Shown: positions 14,993-27,069 of the stretch, one piece after another
Layout: every line of letters begins with the position of its first letter
Position numbering within the stretch: position 1 is the stretch's first letter
Source: Lanius collurio
Lineage: Eukaryota; Chordata; Aves; Passeriformes; Laniidae
Direction: 5' to 3'
Length of the DNA: 64,000 bases
Assembly (NCBI GenBank): GCA_020086605.1
Contig: JACBWW010000017.1
Span: 10,294,424-10,358,423, forward strand
Program-made: the position numbers and the translations under genes
The notes under the pieces: generated by a model
The model's database searches: none
The model's input: the letters and a program-made list of their open reading frames with translations, nothing else
Told to the model about the DNA's origin: nothing

Positions 14993-15046
14993 AAAATTAT
15001 ACCTTTAGAAACCCTTATACCCTTATAAAATTATACCTTTAGAAAC
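14993..15046. repeat. Spaced 20-bp direct repeat
   Basis: AAAATTATACCTTTAGAAAC occurs exactly at 14993-15012 and again at 15027-15046, with a 14-bp spacer that itself resembles the repeat (CCTTATACCCTTAT). It looks like a local duplication of a 34-bp unit. Confidence 0.9.
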
Positions 15047-15749
15047 ACACATTCTGAGGTTCCAAAACTGAGAAATGCCATTTGCCCCATTTGTTAGCAA
15101 AATGTGAGGATTACAGAAGTCAGCCTCTGAGCGTGGTACCAAACCCAGCAGCAAGCAGCAGACTGTCCCATATATGGTGTTAGTGCTAGACCCAGGTCTA
15201 ATAAATTAACCAGCTGTGTATTGGCATCACGCCCTGGAGACTTTAGTTTCTTTTTTTTTTATTTTTGAACAGAATGACTATCCAAATTTTTAGTACTGAT
15301 AGCTTTCTAATTGGTTGATTCTTTTAGTATTTTGAGATTGGGCTGTGTTCTTGGCAAGTAGACTTTTATAGACAAGTTCTTCACAGCCAGAGTTGTATCC
15401 CTTCTTAGTGTGCAGAAGTAATACTTCCTAGACATCTATTTTGTGTGACAGGGAAGCATCATAAGATAGTGGAAGTTGTTAATTTTTAATATTTTATTTC
15501 AAAATTTAAGGTGTGCAGTTGCTGGATAATGAAAAATTCTTGGAAGCAGGCATTTAGGGGAAAATGTACGTGAATCAGAAGGATGCTTATTTTGTATTTT
15601 CACTTCCTATGATCTTCAGAAAATGCTGACTGCAGTCAGCAATGTTGGCAACACTCCTTTTTCACAGAAGCCTTGAATTATTGCAATACTTCATTGCCCG
15701 CAACAGCCAGCCAGGCTTTTAATAAATTAGTCCTGAAGGTAGAGATAGA

Positions 15750-16070
15750 TTCTGGAGAGATTTTGAGGTCAGAAAAGACTGCTATAATAATCTAGTTTAT
15801 TACCTAACTTCCTTTTTAACACTGACTGTAGATCAATACTTCCTACATCGAAACCAGTTTGTGGCTGAAATCAAGAAAATCTTCCAGAAAGACATCCAGT
15901 TTATATTTAAGATGATAAGGGGCAGAGAATTCACCACATCCCTTGGCAACATCCTTAGTTTTTAATTGCTTGTACTGATAAAAATTTATGTTATCGTCAG
16001 TCTGAAGTCTGTTAACTTCATCTTTAATGATCTTGCTGTGCCTTTTTGTTTGCTCAGTTAAAGGCAAAAT
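15750..16070 (-). mobile_element. Ancient CR1 LINE 3' fragment
   Basis: Read on the + strand, this is the reverse complement of the amniote-wide CR1 3' region. Landmarks in order are GATTTTGAGGTCAGAAAAGA, ATAATCTAG, CCTACATCGAAACCAGTTTG, AGAAAGACATCCAG, AGAATTCACCACATCCCTTG, AAAATTTATG and AGTCTGAAG. The order and spacing follow the family pattern over about 320 bp despite many substitutions, so this is an old insertion. No coding capacity remains; the open frame at 15843-16067 is incidental. Confidence 0.85.
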
Positions 16071-16955
16071 TACACAGACATAATTTTACACCCTGAATAT
16101 GACTCAATAAGACCTGGGTTCCAAATGAGAAACATTAGCCTTGAGTTTCAGAAGTTCTGAACTTGGAAAACCTGAGCACCCAGGTGGTACAAGAGGAGGG
16201 AAGAAGACAGGAAGAGCAAAGCCCAGAATGATGTTGCATGCTAAATCTCCATCTGCAGACTGTAGGCAGTCAAAAATAGAGACCAATTTTGGCCTATAAA
16301 TACCACAACTAAGAAATGCATTTTCAAGATATTGGCTACTGTCAGGTTAACATTCTCTTGATGCTTCAATATCTTATTTTTAATGTTTTTTTTGATGTTT
16401 CTGTAACTAAAACCAGGCTCGTGTAACAAAGAGACGTTTTGCAGGCTGCTAGTCAGTACTGTGATCTACAGATAATTCTTAATGCTATTTCTGTTTGGTG
16501 TAAAATCACAATGCATTGTCACCTTGAACCTACCATCCTCTCATAAAGGGCTTTAATCTTATTTTTTCTGTTGAACATTCTCATATCCTTTTGTAGTCAA
16601 ATTGTAGGATCTGACTGAAGCTGTTTTCAAAGAAAAGAACATATCTGGTAACTGAAAATTTAAATTTGATTTGAAAACTTAATATAAATATTTTTGTATT
16701 CTAATAAATTTTTATTTTTTTGTACTGAGGATAAAAAGGAGAATAGAAACTTCAACTTGAAGATTAAAGTCAAGATAAATGCCTAAACCAAAGCCAGTAC
16801 TCCAAATCCATTTTTCCCATTTCTTTGCTCCCAAGTATTTTTTCCCTATACTAAGAGGAATATTTGCCATTGCAGTGATAAAACTGTGAGCAGCAGAGTT
16901 CAGTCACACCAGGGAGAGAATATGGTACTTTACATGAACTTGTCAAGGTAATATC

Positions 16956-16959
<4 letters not shown>

Positions 16960-16990
<31 letters not shown>
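16960..16990. repeat. Poly(A) run, 31 bases
   Basis: Thirty-one consecutive A bases on the + strand, followed by a purine-rich stretch to about 17020. Sequence before it is not a retroposon I recognise, and no target duplication is evident. Confidence 0.95.
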
Positions 16991-16992
<2 letters not shown>

Positions 16993-17299
16993 AGAGTAGG
17001 AAAGGGGGAAAAAGAAGCACAGAGTGACTTTTTAAATCTTTCACACAGATCTTATCTATTCATATCCCAAATCAAAGCAAGTCTGATTGCTCTATCAAGT
17101 GTAATATATAATTAAGGCAATTCAGTCCTTTCAGTCCTAAGGTTTGGGTTATCGCAGTTCTTTTGATTTGAGTCACTGATTGTCTTGGTGAAAGAACTGG
17201 TTGGAAGTTTTTTGACAGAGAGGTTTTCCTCTTAAAGAAAAAACCCCACCTGTCACAAGAAAAACTTTACAGTGAGGACAAAGCCCACAGAATAATCAA

Positions 17300-18250
17300 T
17301 AGCTCAGGACTTACAGCACTCCCAAGAGCAGGGTAGTGCAAGCCCCTGCTCTCAGCTGGGGAAATGCCCAAACCCTGGAGCTGCTGGATGGCCAAGGCTG
17401 GGCCAGGCGCTCTCTCCTCTGGCCTCCATTTAAATTGTATTGCAACAAACACCCAACTTCTGGACTGCAAATTCAGTTCTTCAGACTCTGGCTGGTTTGG
17501 GTTTGGCCCCGGTACAGGGGTGAGAAAGGTTTGAATGTTAAGAAAGCACTCTCTAACACAGCACATGTAATCCCTGAGATCTTTGTGAACTCGCCTGCCC
17601 TGGAGCTTGACCTCTGCAAGTCTCTTTGAATGTTCATTGCACGAGAGGCCCAGAGCACACATGAATTCCAGCCTTTCTGTAGCACCCGTGAGGCTGGAGG
17701 AGCTGGGCATCAGCTCACACTTTCTGTGCTCATTCTCACCGCCATGAGTCGGGGTGTGAGGCGCACGCAGATTTTCGTACCCTTTGTTGGTGAGGGTGCA
17801 GACATTTTGAGGAAGGGACTGTGCATGCCTGTTACATCTACAGTGTGCTCAAAGTTAGCAGGATACAGTTAGGCTGCAAGGTGTTAGTGGCTGCCAACAG
17901 GGATGTTCTGGCTCCAAAGAAAATAACAATCCTCGTTAAAAATAATGGGTGTGCCAAGCAATCGGCCGGGCTACATGAACAAAGCAATCAAGCCCCTTTA
18001 TGAGGTAAAAGCAGCTGGTGGCTGAGGAAATACCAGCGGCACTTGGATGTGGCTTTACGACCCGGGAGGTTTGCAGCAAGGAGCTGACGGAGTTCGTTCC
18101 TTCCTGCCCTCCTCCCTCCCTCCAGCCCCTTCCCACAGGCTGCTGCCTCTGCTGTGAGCTCCGCTGGCCTCCAACGCCGTGAACAGAGCGGGGTCAGAGA
18201 GGCAGGGGGGACAGGGTCTCCCAGAGCTGTGACTGCTACCAAGAACCCAT
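17300..18250. other. Local GC- and CpG-enriched block
   Basis: Against an AT-rich background this about 950-bp stretch is visibly GC-rich. It holds about 16 CpG dinucleotides between 17741 and 18190, including ATCGGCCGGG (17961) and ACGACCCGGGAGG (18057). The density falls short of a strict CpG island by my rough estimate. It could be a distal regulatory element, a promoter of an unannotated noncoding transcript, or a chance GC-rich patch. No coding exon is recognised. Confidence 0.4.
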
Positions 18251-18290
18251 CTACAGAAATAACATTGAATCTGCAGTCTTATATTACATC

Positions 18291-18292
<2 letters not shown>

Positions 18293-18321
<29 letters not shown>
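18293..18321. repeat. Poly(T) run, 29 bases
   Basis: Twenty-nine consecutive T bases on the + strand. On the minus strand it would be a poly(A) tail for a body at higher coordinates, with an AATAAA about 50 nt before it, but the body is not recognised. Confidence 0.95.
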
Positions 18322-18324
<3 letters not shown>

Positions 18325-21300
18325 TTTCTGGTGGTTCAGTATGATTTAAAGGAATAAAATAATGCAGTTTTTTTATTATCTTTAGTATAAGAATGTAGTG
18401 CCTCATAGCATATTTTACTGAATGTAAGGCTGAGAGAAAGGAAATCATAAATTCCTATCCCAGCCATGCTGCTTGCTAGGAGGTGTGTCTTTATCATGTG
18501 CCCTCCATTCAGGGTGGGATTTACATTCTCTAACTTGAGTTAGTCAAAAGTGTGTGGGATAAGTTACTCATATAAATGTATTCCTGAGTCAGTTGAGGGA
18601 GAAATGCCTACACAAAAGCCTGCCCTAAATAAGGGTTCAAAACTGGGTGCTAAGACTGGGCCAGCCAGGAAAGCTTATATGAATAGCAGCTAAATTTTAG
18701 AGTATTGAAGATAGGCGTGATGAATTTCATCCTTTTAATTTCTGAATCTTGTCCTACTTAAATTTAAACCAAGATTCCTTTGCATTTCAATGGGATGAGG
18801 CTGTGTCATTTACAGGTCTCTTTAAGAGAATTTCTTTCACTTGTTTCAAGAGCAAGGCACACTAAAGTCCCTGAGACCCTTGATCCAGATGAATACCTTC
18901 CCCGTGTCCCTGTAACCGTGTCCCAAGTTACACTAGCAAGGGCTGCACTGGTTAATGTTAAATGGGAGAAAAAGCAAGTCCCCTTGCTTTTTGGTAAATT
19001 TGTTCCTGATTCTTATCTACCTCACAACTCTGGTACTTTGGAAATGTAATTAATATTTGTTAAATGTTTCCTAGGTGGAAGGAATGAAAACCTCCCTGTT
19101 TATTAATAGCAAACACCTAAAAAGTGAGCATTGCAAGCTTACTCCTAATCATACTTGCTACTGCAGTATTATGAAGGCGATAGAAAACCAACATAAATCA
19201 TTACCAGCCTGACAAATCATGCAGCCTCAATCACAGAAATTGCACAGTTCCAGCAGGAAGCTATCTTAAAAAAAAAACCCTAAAAAAATTAAAGTCTTCT
19301 GTTCAAAAAAGTTGGATTGAAATGCCCACCACATGCTTTAACGTCCTAACAGTGAGGAAATTTAGCATCTGAAAATCTCTCCTTGACTCATCCCATTGTG
19401 CCCTGTGAATGGAAAACCTATTTGCATCTAATAGAACAAGGCATGCCAATAGAAATCTCATATCTATTGGCAAGTTGTGTAATTCTCTACAGCTATATAC
19501 TAGATCCAGGTACTTTGGCAAGGGATATCTTCCTTCAGGAGTACTGCCAGAGGGAGCCTGTATTGATCGCCTTTGCAATTATAGATGGGACCATGGCAGT
19601 CACTAAAGACAAATTTTAATTCTGCATTGTGTAGGCTCATTCTTGCTTTTAAAAACAAACAAAAAAAGATTCATCTATATTTCTTGTTCATATAATTTTG
19701 TGTGTATAATTTAAAAAAAAAAATTCAATGGGATATTAAGGAAGATAACGGTATGTCCTGCAGACCTTCCCAGTCTTCACAAAAGGCATTCAACAGTTAA
19801 AATAATTCAAGGGAGGTCCAGCACAAAATCCCAATAAATAACTGCAGATCAAGACATTGATTGTCTTTAGACTCTTCCCCCAGCCCTTGCTAATAAAACG
19901 TTGGCTACCTAGGTTACAGCCTGCCTGCCACTTTGGAGCAGCCAGGAATTCTGCCAGGTCACTGGTGGCTGTTCCTCCACTGCATACACAGTTGCCTTTA
20001 TGTTCAGAGCCTGTGACTAGACACAGGTCAGACTAATTCATCTTAATTCAGCTCTGTTACAGAGGGGGGAGCTTCTAGATGGGCTTATATTTAACATTCA
20101 GCAAATCAATTTATCATGAGCATGTGGCTTTACAGGCGCATCTTAAACTGACATAAGTAGATGGCCCATGCTGTGGCTTCTTCTGGCACACACAGATCCA
20201 ATTCAACGTAACAACATCAAGTCTCATTTGAAGACATTTATAATAATCTCTTAAGTTTTAAGTGGTAATTATGATATTATTAGTCTTTTAACCTAGATCT
20301 CTAGATTTCAGTTGACAAATTGAACAGGGTTTGTCAAGATGTTCAGGGAACTGGTATTTAATCTTATCTCAGCAGAAATCCTCAAGGAAACCAGATGATC
20401 AGTGGACATTTCCTACCTGTTGCATCCTTGTTTTATTCTACTTCAGTGGTGATTTATCCCCTTATTTGAATGCACTCATTAATGACAATGAGTTTAATGC
20501 ACACAAGTTAGACTTTGCCTGATACTTTTCCTTTTCAGTGGTATAATTAGCATAATTTGTTTAAAAGCTATCAACCTGACTCTTCCAGTTATTCACCTTG
20601 GAGTATGCCACTGACACAAGGCAGTTTTGCTCTAACTCGCAGGCTTGGCAGAAAAAAAGAGCCCCAGCTGAGGGTAGCATTCCCAGCCTCAAGAGAACAT
20701 AGACATTGAAAAAGTGATAGGAGGGAAAAAAGCCAGGGAGTGTTGCCTTCTTTTCTTGGACTATCTGAGAAAATGCAAGTATCACTATTTTAAGTTTTGC
20801 CCATGTAGCGTGAAATACGAGGTCTTTCCCTTAGATAAGTTACATATACACAAAGAAGTAATGATGTTACAGAATTTTTTTCTATAGGTAACTTTCTTAT
20901 TTTGAGAAACCTTGAGTTCTGCTCTGTCTTTTAGAAAGTGACAGTTTGATATAGGGAAAATACTGAATTCTACAAATAATCACAGAGTGTGCCGGATACA
21001 GTTTATTAGCTTGATCTTTCATATTTAATTGATGTTTGCTGTGAAAATAAAGTTCAGCCAAGCAGAAGGGGAAAAAAGTATGTTGTGCCACATTAATTCT
21101 AGTTGTACAAGCACATAAATGGCCATGTGATCATTCCATAGGTTAATTTCATACCCCTGAGAAAGGCTCCGTCTGGCTTTTTTTTCTTGTTAAGACTTCA
21201 CATTAATAAATAAAATTGAGTTTTCATGCTTTGCTAGACAGTCAAACCTCAATGACAGGAGGGTACTACTGCTTGTCTTGACCACTCTGCATTCATTTTT

Positions 21301-21445
21301 CCCTGGGCACCTTCTAAGTAAGGCAAAATACTGTGCCTCTGTGGCTTGAACACCATGTTTTCTAAAATATGATAGAGAGGAATGCTTTTCAAATGGAAAG
21401 ATGATATTGCTACTGTGTTCCAGAAAAAAAATTACAAACAGCAGC

Positions 21446-21512
21446 ATAGAATCACAAAATAACAGGGCCAACATCGTTTGAGACAGATGAAAATCATTCA
21501 GTTCACATCAAT
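21446..21512 (-). mobile_element. Degraded CR1 LINE 3' tail
   Basis: The + strand reads ATAGAATCACAAAATAACAG, then a diverged GGCCAACATCGTTTGAGA segment, then GATGAAAATCATTCAGTTCA. This corresponds to the reverse complement of the avian CR1 end (terminal 8-bp repeat, the TTCCAACC-like block, then the GATGATC-like block). Only about 65 bp are alignable by eye and substitutions are frequent. Confidence 0.5.
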
Positions 21513-22779
21513 AGGCTTTAATCAGACAAGCATTTCCCTATTTCCTAGTTTTGTTTAGAAACATCTTTTAGACTTAGAATGAGAGCTAAACACTTTTCTC
21601 CCCCCCCTTTCATGTTTATGATCCAAGTTTGTAATAGTAGCATTTTCCTACAATACTGTCAGAATACCAATGAAATATTTCTTCCCATGGTGACACATGC
21701 ATCCATCCTCGAGTGGGAGGAACAGTATTTACAATATCCTACTAGAATCCCTCTTTAGCTTACTAGGTTCCTTCATCTGTGTCTTATGGCTTATTACCAA
21801 ATGCTGTGAGAACACATGGAACACCTACACCTCACTAGAAAGACAAACTGAATAGCTTAAAACGCAAAGTTTTTCAATAACTGACTCACAAATTACCACT
21901 TGGCAAATAGGGACTTTATTGCACCTACACTGTTGTGCCAAATTCCAGCTGACAAAGTGACACAGTAGATAAGTTTAGATGAAGGTGTTTACTGGTGAAT
22001 AGGACACTAAAAAACTCGTGGCTCAAATGTTTTGATCTCCTGGACCTTTTCCCAGCTTCATTCTCTCTTTAAATTCACAGCATGGCAGAGTTATCCAGCA
22101 GCCAGACTGGTTGTATATGGGTACTCTATACATGGGACTTTGTAATGTATGTTTGTTTTTAAGCATTGCTAGGGCTGTTACTCTGGTAGCAGTCAGGGTT
22201 TCTGGTAATAATCAGTGAATCCCAAGTCAGAACATAGGTGCTAATGTGGTACCAAGTTCCTGAGTAAATAGACAATTGCTAAACAAAATCTTTTCAACAG
22301 CATTGCATGTCTGTGATGTCTGTGTCAACACTGTGTTTCCTCCATGAGTCATCTGGTCAGCAGCACTCCAGCTACATGGGAGAGGTCACTCACTCCCTAC
22401 AGCTCTCTGCCGAAGACCAAAGTTTTGTGACAGAATATACTACTCACGATTTCCTGTGAGCCACAGGAGTTGCATTTTTTGGCAGGATTAGAGAAAAATA
22501 CCAGGTTAGAAAATCCTGATGGGCACATGTGAGGGGGAAAAGAAGACATGAAATAAATGCTGTTAGTGCCAGCCTCAGTATCCATTAGCTAGTCAGTCAC
22601 AGAAGCATATTTGGTCTTTATCACCCGAGCATAGAGATACAGAATTTTAATACATGTATGCCTCAGATATTTCTTATTCTGCAGATTAATAGGAAATTAC
22701 TAATATATGGGGGAAAAAAGGTCTTCCACACAGGTACTCATTTATTTCAAATTTCTAGCACTTCCAAAAAAACCACAGA

Positions 22780-22799
22780 TTTTTTTTTTTTTTTTTTTT
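22780..22799. repeat. Poly(T) run, 20 bases
   Basis: Twenty consecutive T bases in unique AT-rich sequence. No associated retroposon was recognised. Confidence 0.95.
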
Positions 22800-25700
22800 A
22801 ATGTTCAGAACTGGATCCAGAAACAGGAGTTACCTACTTTCTAGGTCAGATGTAATGGAATAGCCATTCTCTTGAGATTTTTTTTTTAATAAAAACTCAC
22901 CAAATTCCTTGGTTTCATATGATTGCTGCTAATTAAGAGATGTAGAAAGCATACAATCAGTTCATCTGATAGGATTATTGCCAGTTTGAAAGAGCTTGCA
23001 AAAATTTTGCAATCTGTATGGTTGTCCTGATTCAACTTGAACCGGAACTCCAGGGTCTGCTTTTGAATGTCCTCTCAACTCATTATCTTTTCTTATCTCT
23101 TGTTAAGATGCTTTCCTGAGTTCAAGCAGAGATGTTCAGCCTTTTTCGAACAGAAATACAGTAAATGACTCCTCTGTCAACATAATGCAAGATTCTTGAA
23201 AGAATCACTTCACAAATTTCAAACTAACAACTTTTTATTTTTCACTGATATAGCACATAGGTCGATAATGTTCCATCACCAGTGACTATAATCACCTTCA
23301 GCTCCAATTCAGCATCCCAGGTTCTGGCTTGATTAAGTATTTGTCACTTCAATTTCATCCTCTCCTGACAGAGATAACTTTATTTTAAGTCAAACTGCCA
23401 TACTCTGAAGTTCAGGAAGGACGTGAAAATGTCAGGTAATAATCCCTCCTCAATCTTGTGAGTAGGTAACCCTGCTAAGATGCAGAGCCATTAGTATGTT
23501 GGCATGAATTTAGCTTAATCATTTGCAGCAATTCAAGCTTTATTAAGATACCTTAAAGCTGATCTGGATAAGCTTCTCCCATCTTTACATGCTTTACTCT
23601 GCTTTCAGTACTTAACAAAAGGCACGTTTAATCTTGCAAATTCTCCTGAACCTTTGTAACTTTATTTCAAATGACTGTCATCAGTCATTTGAGACTTCAT
23701 AGAAGCAAATATTTTTTTTTTCCCCCAAGGAAAAAACATTTTGAAAAGTAATCTGGCTCAAAACAGGATGTCTATGGGGTTATTGCCATCTCTGGATGTT
23801 GGAGACTGTCGTGCTAACACTATTATTCATGCAAATAAATAGAAAAACCTCCACATAAAACAGATATTCAAAAGCTTAATAATACTTGTAGAAACTGATC
23901 AGATATTAGTAGTAAATAGTTTTATGTTCTGTCATTTCCATCTGCTTTTATCTTTAGAATGATAATATCTGGTATTTCATTCTCTCTCCAAGTTGAAATA
24001 TCAAGAAGTAGAACATTCACTTCAAGAGTTAAAACTTCAGGAAAAGAGAAGATGCATTATCTTTTCAGCATGTTTATAGAACATATTAAGCATTCAACAT
24101 GTTTAAAGAAAATTATCTTTAACATGTTTATACTGTGAAGGGGCTAAAAGTAAGGTCTCCAAGGCCTTTGTCTCGTTGAAGACTAAATTGAATTTCTATC
24201 CACATCTTCTATTAGTCAATCCCATCTTTTTACTGTAGCAGGGTGGGATTACTGGTGTACTATACCCATCCATCCACCCAACCATCTTCTCTGATTTCTT
24301 TCATATTTTGAATAACTGTTTTTCCTTCTACAGCATAACTCAGTAGCAATATTCAGTACTCATTGGCTTTCTTGTTACTTAAATGTACTTGCTTGAGATG
24401 TGTGACACCCGCCGTGTCTGTACCTTCAGCAGTGATGACTAAACACAGCTAAAGGGCAGTTTTGTAGCTGATGAGTCAATTTATCTACAGGAGTAAATGA
24501 CATACCCTTGTTCATGAGTAAGTCTTTGTAAATAGTGAGCACTTCAGAGGTGAAGAAATTTTTTGGTTTGAAGACTTCAATTTGGTGTACCCAGCTCCTC
24601 TATGATGTGGCTGCAAACATTGTGCTGTTTCTGTGCTTATTCATACAAAATCTGCTTGTATTTCTGAAACCTTTTAATCTGAACAAGATCTCTCTTGAAA
24701 ATCTTGATCTTCTCTCTTTGCTTTCCCTCAAAATATTTGTAGCCTGCCTCCAACTGCAACATCAAAAGCAAATATTTTACTTTCAAGCTCACTATCCAAG
24801 AGCAAACTAATGGTTTCTAACTCATACCTTGGTTGAATTCAAGTTGGTTCCTTGAACTCAGGTTAACACAGAATTAATGGGATAATATTTTCTTTGTGGG
24901 AACTCAGACCAAGGTCACAATCACCTTTTTCTCAACAACCTTTTAGAGTGACATGAGGTTCTGCTCTGAGAGTTTATTTTCCGTTTCTCATTCCTGAGCT
25001 TTATGGCATGCTTAGTTGGTTTCCCACTTTCTTATTGGCTCCCATGGCTTTTGCCATGTCATCTGTACTTAAGGAGTATCTAACATGGACCAGCAGTCAC
25101 TGCTCACTACTTATTCCTTTTGTCATTTCCCAAGGATTTTTGTTTCAGAGCTGTAGCAACATCTATGAGATTCTCTTCAAACTCACCAGAGCTTTAACAA
25201 AATAGCACAATAACACATTTACTTTGTCTTTCACATTTCCATATACCACAGTTTCCATTTCTCCTGACTGCAAGTATTTCAATATTGTGAAGCACTGGAG
25301 CCTGCAACAGCTGCTTCCAGTAGCATTCTTGAGGTTCCATAGAATTAAGTAGGACCTCATAGTCAAGACTAATTTTCACTCTGCCTTACACACATCAAAT
25401 TCCCTAAACCAGAAGAAAAAAAATCTCAAAATATTCCAGAAGTAAACTGAAGTGTGCTGTGAGTGACCCTCAGTGCCCAAAATGCCATTCTTTGTAAAGT
25501 AAGCCATAACTTAAAACTCTAAATAGCTCTGAGGTGTAGTAGAAGGTAGTTCTCTCCCTCCACACTGGGCAGAAGGCAGGTAATTGTTTTAATTGTTAAA
25601 TTGAAAAGTCAGGAATAATTTTAAAAGTAAAATTCTTTTATTTGGTGTTTCAAGAACATCTTTTTCCTTGCAAGAACATATTTTTTTTCATCTTCTTACT

Positions 25701-26130
25701 TGCTTCTCAAAGCCATTAGAATTTGCTGATGAAAAACTATTTAGCAAAGATTAAGTATCTGGAATTTAAAAAGCATCTGTTTGTAAGGGATCAAATTTAA
25801 TATCATTGAGATTAAAACTTTATCAATAATTGATTCTAGATATTTCTGCTCTACCTTTGTAAAAGAAAGAATATGAAAGGCCAAATTCTCAACTGATACG
25901 ATACAGATTGGAATTGCTTCATAGACTGAAGTGGAGATGCATTCCAATGAACTCGAGCTGAATATCTGGCTTTGAGATCAAAACCAGTGTGTATTAACCC
26001 CATGTGTTTATTGGCCACACTCTTCCCACTGGTATGTGCTGACGTGAATACATTAAATATCCTTTTGGGAAATTAACTACTATTGGGAGACATTAATCCT
26101 TCCAATATAAGCTATTTTCTTGATGGAAGT

Positions 26131-26710
26131 TGTCACAGTTTAATCACAGCCAGCAACTAAGTACCCTGTTCCCCTGCCCCCAAGGGATGGGGAGGAGAAT
26201 TGGAAAAAAAGGTAAAAGCCATGGGTTGAGATAAGAACAATTTAATAATTGAAATGTAATATTAATGATGATAAAATCATAGTGTAATGAAAAGGGATTC
26301 AATGAAGGGGAAGGGGGTGGGGAGGGAAGAAAGAGAGAGGGAGAGAGATAAAATCCAAGGAAGATGAGCGAGGCCCAGTTTTTTGCTGCCTGCTGATTGA
26401 TACCCAGAGAGTTTCTGAGCAGCAATTGCCATCTCCTGAGCAACTCCCCACAGTTTATGTACAGAGCATGACCTTCTATGGTATGAATATCCCTCTGGAT
26501 AATTTGGACCAGCTTTCCTGGCCATGGGCTTACAGTTTCTTGTGCACCTCTTTACTGACAGAGCATAAGACACTCAAATGTCCTTGAGTTAGCACAAGCA
26601 CTCCTCAATAAGAACTAAACCATCAGTGGTTATCAACATTATTCTTATATTAAATCCAAAGAATGCAGCACTGTACCAGCAAGGTGACTATCCCAGCCAA
26701 AACAAAGTCA
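26131..26710 (-). mobile_element. Solo ERV long terminal repeat
   Basis: The element starts TGTCACAG at 26131 and ends AAGTCA at 26710, giving the TG...CA ends of an LTR. On the minus strand it begins TGACTTTGTTTTGGCTGGGA and contains GAATAATGTTGATAACCACT, a TATA-like TACATAAACTG (26451-26461), a pyrimidine-rich run, a TTATCTCAACCCATG block downstream of an ATTAAA, and TTAGTTGCTGGCTG near the 3' end. All these are landmarks of an LTR family common in neoavian genomes. GAAGT before it and GAGGT after it form a 5-bp target duplication with one difference. There is no retroviral internal sequence, so it is a solo LTR left by recombination. ERVL-like is my best guess for class. Confidence 0.88.
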
Positions 26711-27046
26711 GAGGTACAAAAAAAAAAAAATCATATAAACTTGTTGGATCAGTATATCAGTACATTTGTCCTAATGATGGGAGTGATGGGTGTTTTATAT
26801 GTTAAGTTTTCAGGTGTGTGTCTGAAAGCAAAGTTGGCTGAAATGACAGTACCAGAAATCTGCATGTGCATTATCATATTCAATATGAGAATAGAAGTAG
26901 ATGAATCCTCAATAGTTAATGACCTTGGAGGACTCTGCGAATGAGATTCAAATAAATTAAAAACCTTGGTGGCCTTTATAAAGGGAAATAAATTACAAGT
27001 GAGAAGTGGAAAATAAAATATATGTGTTTGTTTTGACTGGCCTTCC

Positions 27047-27069
27047 TTTTTTTTTTTTTTTTTTTTTTT
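27047..27069 (-). repeat. Poly(T) run, possible retroposed poly(A) tail
   Basis: There are 23 T bases on the + strand. On the minus strand they follow AATAAAAATGCAATC, so a canonical AATAAA sits 9 nt before the A run, as in a reverse-transcribed mRNA 3' end. The body would lie above 27070 on the minus strand, but I cannot name a parent gene or find a target duplication. Confidence 0.6.

Larger units (their letters stand above)
7097..15749. other. Intergenic DNA downstream of PARD3
   Basis: There is no recognisable coding exon. The stretch contains a diverged 20-bp tandem duplication (8775-8814), an L2/MIR-like tail (about 10459-10552), a 22-base A run (13209-13230) and a spaced 20-bp direct repeat (14993-15046). 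The longest open frame, 12561-13043 (+, 160 codons), resembles no protein I know, has no splice context, and is within what chance gives in 64 kb. A 78-codon minus-strand frame at 13680-13916 is also unrecognised. Confidence 0.7.
16071..26130. other. Intergenic DNA with a GC-rich island and homopolymers
   Basis: No recognisable coding exon. The segment holds a 31-base A run, the GC/CpG-enriched block at 17300-18250, a 29-base T run, a region open on both strands at 19303-19619, a degraded CR1 tail at 21446 and a 20-base T run at 22780. Open frames at 17267-17710 (-) and 18780-19049 (+) match no protein I know. The rest is unique AT-rich sequence in which I see nothing specific. Confidence 0.65.

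Noticed and set aside
17267..17710. 147-codon minus-strand frame
   Set aside because: It lies in the GC-rich block where stops are rarer. The peptide is unrecognised, and frames on the other strand are also open.
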